Below, in pieces: positions 59,161 to 64,000 of a stretch of 64,000 nt of DNA. Position numbers and translations under genes: made by a program. Below the pieces are notes generated by a model. It was not told the DNA's origin and searched no databases. It worked only from the letters and a program-made list of their open reading frames with translations. The stretch comes from Eopsaltria australis (Eukaryota > Chordata > Aves > Passeriformes > Petroicidae): NCBI GenBank assembly GCA_034509425.1, contig JAVTVJ010011652.1, positions 3,390,001 to 3,454,000 on the forward strand, in the 5' to 3' direction. Position 1 is the stretch's first letter. Each line of letters begins with the position of its first letter.

Positions 59161-62100
59161 TTAACACCTTGGTCAAGAGTGTTTCCTTGTGTAACTTTTG
59201 AACTAGAATTGACATTTTTTAATGTCTCTCCAATTTCCTCTTCCTTTCCCCACTGTTACCAAGAAAGTAAAAAAAATGTTGCCTGAGCATGGGAAGCACT
59301 ATTGTGTCCTTTTGTGCGGTATTTAAAGAGCCACCTTCATACTGTCATTATTTTTCATGACAAAAAAATACCTAAATATGGCAATTAGATTTTTTTTCTA
59401 AAGGTATCAATTTATAAATTATATCAACAGTATACAAACCCATCAACAATCTTTTCTGACCTGCAAATCCCACAGATCTCACAGAAAAAATTAACATTTT
59501 ATAATATTATTATTACAGGAAATCATCTCTATCTCAAGAGACCACACCCTATTCATTAGCATTAAGACAGAAATCACAGCACAAGAGGTGCACAGCCTCT
59601 GAGATCGATTTCGTGTCCAAAACCACATGAGGAAGGCAAGTGAAAACATTCCCACTGTGAGCCTTCAAACTGGAGCTGTGCTGGTTGTCAGAGACCACCC
59701 CACACCTGACCTGTGGGGTACCCCAACCCCTGATGAAGTTTTCAGGGTGGAAATTCAGCCTGATGCTCTCACCCCCACACACACAGGACTCATCCACACT
59801 CCAGACTTTCCCCTCCTCCCCACTGCCAGTGATCCGGCTGGAATCCATGTGGTGCCAGAGAGGACAAGCTCTGATGTGGTCCCCAACAACACAGGTGACC
59901 TGTGATTTAATTGTGACCATGGATGGGCTGTTACATTGACTGCAGAGCTTTCACACAGTTCTTCTTTCTGGTGATGCTCTGAGGGCTCAACCATAGGTTT
60001 CTCCCAGCTGCCTTTTGGATGCCCTGTGCCAGCCCTTGGGTGCTTCCCCTTTGCATGGCATTTCTGCCTCTCCAGCAGAGCTGACATCACAGAACAGTTT
60101 GCTTGGTGCAAAGTTGGCTGTTCAGCTTATTTCGCCAACAAAGGTTAACTTTGATTTAAGACACTGTTCTTTGCACTGAAATGACTGAAACAAACCCCCT
60201 CCCATTCGATTTTGTCGGGTTTGCTGTAGGGTTGGCAACTTCTGGCAGGGGGATGGGATGGACAGCAAAGAGCTGGTAGTATCTTGTACACCACAGCTGT
60301 ATTTCTTGGGCTACATCTGCCAATACTGAGTCTGTTAGCCATTTCTTCACATCCTAGATATCCACTGAAGAGGATACTCAAAAAAAAAAATCACCTTACA
60401 TGAAAATGGCAGATTCAGTTGAGCCTAAAGAAAGAAAAAAACTTCCCCCAAAAGACAATTAATACAACCAAGTTGTGAAGCACGACTTGTGCAAAGGTAT
60501 TTGTACCATTATCATAAAGACTGAGAAATGAATGGAGACTGGTGGTATATGCTGAACCAGACAGCAGCTTTAAAACATGGATGTAGTAAAATGTTCCCTT
60601 CTTTTATACAACCGTAGAAAGGGTGCATTTTGTAATTCGGGAAGACAGAATTTATTTATTTTCACGGATCTGCAGGTAAAGAGAAATGCATCTCTGTTTA
60701 ACATTAGTTACATTGTCTTCATGGCCATTTGTAGGTTGGCACAGTATCAACCTCAAATGATTGCAGAGTTTGTAATGACTGACAAGGCAGAAGTCAATCT
60801 TGTAATTAAGGTAGAATATTCAGATATGAGAAATGCAGGTTCACTTCTAAATGTTGTAAGGCATGCCCTGCACCACCTTTGGTAGGTTACAGTCCGTGCA
60901 TCTGCAGCACATGGCAAAGACAGCACTACTCCCTTCTCCCATTCTTTGTCTTGACAACCAAGATTATTAACTCATCAGTGCAGAGAATTTCTCTTAATTT
61001 GTGTTTATACAGTAATTTGTACAACATGGCCCTAATTTCAGATGGAGACTCTGTGCACCACTATACTTCTAAATAAAGCCTGGCTCGATTTCTTCAAGTC
61101 TACAGAGCCAAATTACAGCAATTCATTTAAACAAATTGAAGAAGGGCTTGTATATGGGAAGACAGAAAGGGACTGAACATGTGGTTTGCAAGGGGGAGTT
61201 TCTTGTGCTGTTAATCCAATTCCAGGGTGACTGCTGGGAATCTTCTTTACTCAGTAAAGCCCTTAATTACGAAGAGAGGCTATACAGAACTGTTGAGGAT
61301 GAAAACAATGAACAAGTGTCATGGTTAAACCATCTCTTCTTTTATAACTGGCTCATTTCAAATGTCTAATAGAGAAGTCTACAAACTCAGATCCACTGGA
61401 TCAGAAGCACTATATTGTTTTTATACCATAGGTCAGTGCATCACCATCCTGTATCAAAAAGGGTATTACACAAGTGCTGAAAGGAGCAAATATCAATGAA
61501 TAGTAGTAGTCTGTGACGTCTCCAACATGTGACAGTGCAAACTCAAAAAGCAATTTGGCACTTCCAAATGCTGGCACTAAATACGGCCGAGTAATGTGTT
61601 TCTACAGTTCTCATTCTATACATGTGTGATCTCACCCTCAGGTCTATAGCCAAATACAAGAAAAGAAATAAGGGGGAGCTGCAAAAACATGTGAGAAAGA
61701 AACATTAAATAGTAGTTCTCCAACCCCCACTGCTACGTGGCACAGAGACAATGTTAGCAATGAAAATCCTGTTGCTGGCAGCCAGAAACTCCAGGAGAAG
61801 AAGAATCCAAGCAGCAACAGACCTGCAAATCTCAAGAAGATCCTAACAGCCAGACTTACAGCCTGTTTCAGGTCCCCTGCACAGACAGGTCTGATCAGGC
61901 ATGCTATCTTTTTTCTTGTTTCTCTAAGTGAATAAAAGGTTGATTGCTCCTGACTTCAGCATGTTTTTGCTCCAATGTGCAAACTGCCAGGCAGTCCCAC
62001 AGTAGAGATCCATATCACCCAACTACTGCAAGGGGTTCTGATAAAGCATTAACTGAGTGCTCTGACCAGTTATTAATGGAAGCCTTCTCAGTTATTACAG

Positions 62101-63763
62101 CCATCATGTCAAAACTCGAGCCAAAGGAATTTATCCAGGCTCCGTCCAAGGAATACGACACAGGAATGCAATACACATATGGCAAAGATTTAATGTATGT
62201 GATGACTGCTAGGCAAATGATGTTTTTATTGTCCAAGAAACAATGGCATATTCAAATCTGGTATAAGTAAGGAGTGAATAATGATGTTAGATCATTGCAC
62301 CACCAGGGACACACAGAAGAAAAATCTGTTGCAAAATTTGTCTCTCTTTGAATGGAGTAAAACGATACTGAGGACGGGCAGACCATCAGGAATCAAATTG
62401 CCTTCAGGAAGAAGGGGGGCTGGCATTTTTTTATTGCCAGTAATTTTCTAATGAACTGTTGACAATCACAGATGTTCTCACACCTCAGACAGCTGGGGTT
62501 CTCAAGAATTCACCATGTGGCCAAGTGTCAACTTTTAACTGCCTTTTACCTGCCTTTGTGGTTCTGACTACTCAGAGTATGCCAGTGGTTTACATTTTTG
62601 CTGTTTGGATAGTTACTGGCTACATGCAATAGTTTCCACTTGCCTTTGCCCTGTCGTGTAGGTAAACACTGCAGCTTAAAACCAAGAGTAAACCATGCAT
62701 GGACCAGCAAAATGAAAGGCAACTTGTAAACAGCAACCACAAAGGAACACAAATTTCCTAGCTGGAAAAAAACATACCATTTTTCACTTAGCTTTTAGGA
62801 GCATCATAAAAATGTGTACAAAATCACCAGTTTTCCACCCCTTTTTTGGTCACAAAAAAAACAAATTAAAAATGGGTTTGTAACCAATTCTTAAGCCATG
62901 AATTTTTCACAACAGCAGTGATACAAGTTTTAAGGTAAAAACCCGAACATTAAAAATTAAAAACACAGGACCTGCTATCAGACAATCACAATTATCCATT
63001 TCTCCAAATTATAGGGTTCCTCTGGACTTTGTGATTGCAAAGAACCTTTTCTGAGAAAGCTACGAGAATGGGCTGTAAAAGTATCTTTATAGTAACAGCT
63101 CTGGTTTGATTTCCTGAAACAAACTAGAGTAAATTCAGAATTGCCCTGGATTACACAAGAGGCCAATCTATAGGAGTCCAAGAAACCCCTTGGAGACTTA
63201 CTTTTACCTAACTGCATCCTCTAAAATCCAAGGGTGGAATAATTGCTCTCCACAACTTGAGGGTCTCAAAATGTCTCAGCTGTTTTCCCATGGCAGGCCA
63301 TTCCCTTTGATTTAACAGAAAACAAAAATTTTACATAGGACTTCTTAGAGGCTGTTTTTTATGAGAACTATCCGAATATGAAACAGTTTTCTTTAACAAA
63401 CACTGTTCTTGTTAGCTTCTGCTAAAACAATAGGCATAATGTGGTACCTTTTGAATCTTCTCTCTCAGATAAGGTATTTCTGAACTTGATAACATCACCC
63501 GAAACATTCTGCCTTTTTATGACCTAGAAAAATGGCTGGTATTCTAAAAATGTGTCTATTTTTAAATTATATGTATTTGATAGTTTGACTTGTTTTTAAT
63601 CATCTCAAACAGAAGTGATGTGCTACTAATGACAACTGAAGTACCCGAAGATACCTTTCATTTACAGATTTCAAATTAAACATCTCCAAACACTCTGTGA
63701 GAATTGTCACCTTCACTTCAAAAACGAGGGTAAAAAAAAGTAGTAGAAACACTTTTCTTATAG
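59161..63763. other. intronic DNA; GC-richer stretch at 59600-60110
   Basis: The stretch 59600-60110 is GC-richer than its surroundings and is open in several frames on both strands. The longest is 123 codons minus (59549-59920). No domain is recognised. It could be an old LTR or other unrecognised element. The rest is ordinary AT-rich intron. Confidence 0.4.
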
Positions 63764-63799
<36 letters not shown>

Positions 63800-63805
63800 A
63801 AGAAG
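63764..63805. repeat. (GA)13 microsatellite with impure tail
   Basis: A perfect GA run spans 63764-63789, followed by AAGAGAGAGAAAGAAG, all purine on the plus strand. Confidence 0.95.
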
Positions 63806-64000
63806 TCCAGCCAGATTACATATTCCAGTCTGGTGTTTTATTGCTACATGGCACAATCCAGTTTTCTGTTGTCCATTAATGGTATTTAAAGTAAAATAAA
63901 GAAATTAACTACAATTGGTACTTTAGAACAGGGGCTTGACCATGTCACAATCCTGGTAACAATTATTCTGATGACTTCCACTATGCATTACAAGGGCACA

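Larger units (their letters stand above)
980..64000 (-). other. VTI1A: last intron of VTI1A (partial, >63 kb)
   Basis: Everything to the right of the acceptor is intron by inference. I searched the minus strand for the preceding exon, which should encode the end of the SNARE helix (ILTGMLR-type residues), and found no candidate. The 5' donor of this intron should therefore lie beyond the window. Long introns are typical of VTI1A in vertebrates. ORFs inside are short, lie on both strands, and none shows a recognisable domain. Confidence 0.75.

Noticed and set aside
1..64000. CRISPR arrays, operons, ribosome binding sites, origins, tRNA or rRNA genes
   Set aside because: The window is vertebrate intronic DNA. 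No regularly spaced repeats, bacterial-type gene packing or recognisable tRNA/rRNA sequence were seen.

Overview
The window looks like a vertebrate, probably bird, intron-rich chromosomal segment. It is AT-rich and almost free of long ORFs, and it lacks any recognisable young mammalian SINE or LINE. It holds short microsatellites and several badly decayed fragments resembling ancient amniote repeats (MIR-, L2- and palindromic-type). The bird or other sauropsid assignment is an inference from this pattern, not a proof.

One gene can be supported. At the far left, on the minus strand, positions 886-979 form the terminal coding exon of VTI1A, a Golgi/endosomal Qb-SNARE. A strong 3' splice site sits directly upstream. 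The exon encodes the conserved IIQNRIL motif, the C-terminal membrane anchor and the stop codon. Positions 885 to 1 are then VTI1A 3' UTR, and 980 to 64000 (over 63 kb) is the intron before this last exon. I looked for the preceding exon (the end of the SNARE helix) on the minus strand and did not find it, so it should lie beyond position 64000. In other vertebrates VTI1A is followed by TCF7L2 in the same orientation, so TCF7L2 would be expected to the left of this window.

The intron contains no second gene that I can support. It holds: (1) simple repeats, chiefly a 142-nt uninterrupted polypurine tract with an (AAAG)n core (20784-20925), a (GA)13 tract near the right end, (TA)n close to the splice site, a 4 x 13 bp minisatellite (47238-47289) and other short tandem repeats; (2) decayed ancient interspersed repeats near 13.8, 16.0, 16.9, 18.0, 32.1 and 37.2-37.7 kb, including a 267-bp element with imperfect terminal inverted repeats; (3) several blocks, rich in homeodomain-type ATTA/TAAT words and poor in CpG, that read like conserved non-coding regulatory DNA (best at 15.2-15.8, 22.2-22.9, 33.0-33.8 and 48.9-49.3 kb); (4) small structural signals: a canonical four-run G-quadruplex motif on the transcribed-sense strand (29885-29909), a perfect 10-bp-stem hairpin (9921-9953), an 18-bp ACGT palindrome (16405-16422) and a 14-bp palindrome containing a TCF/LEF-type site (33392-33405).

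I did not find a novel multi-gene system. The most useful hypothesis is that this intron carries long-range regulatory elements, possibly acting on the neighbouring TCF7L2 gene. Testing it needs alignment and chromatin data.
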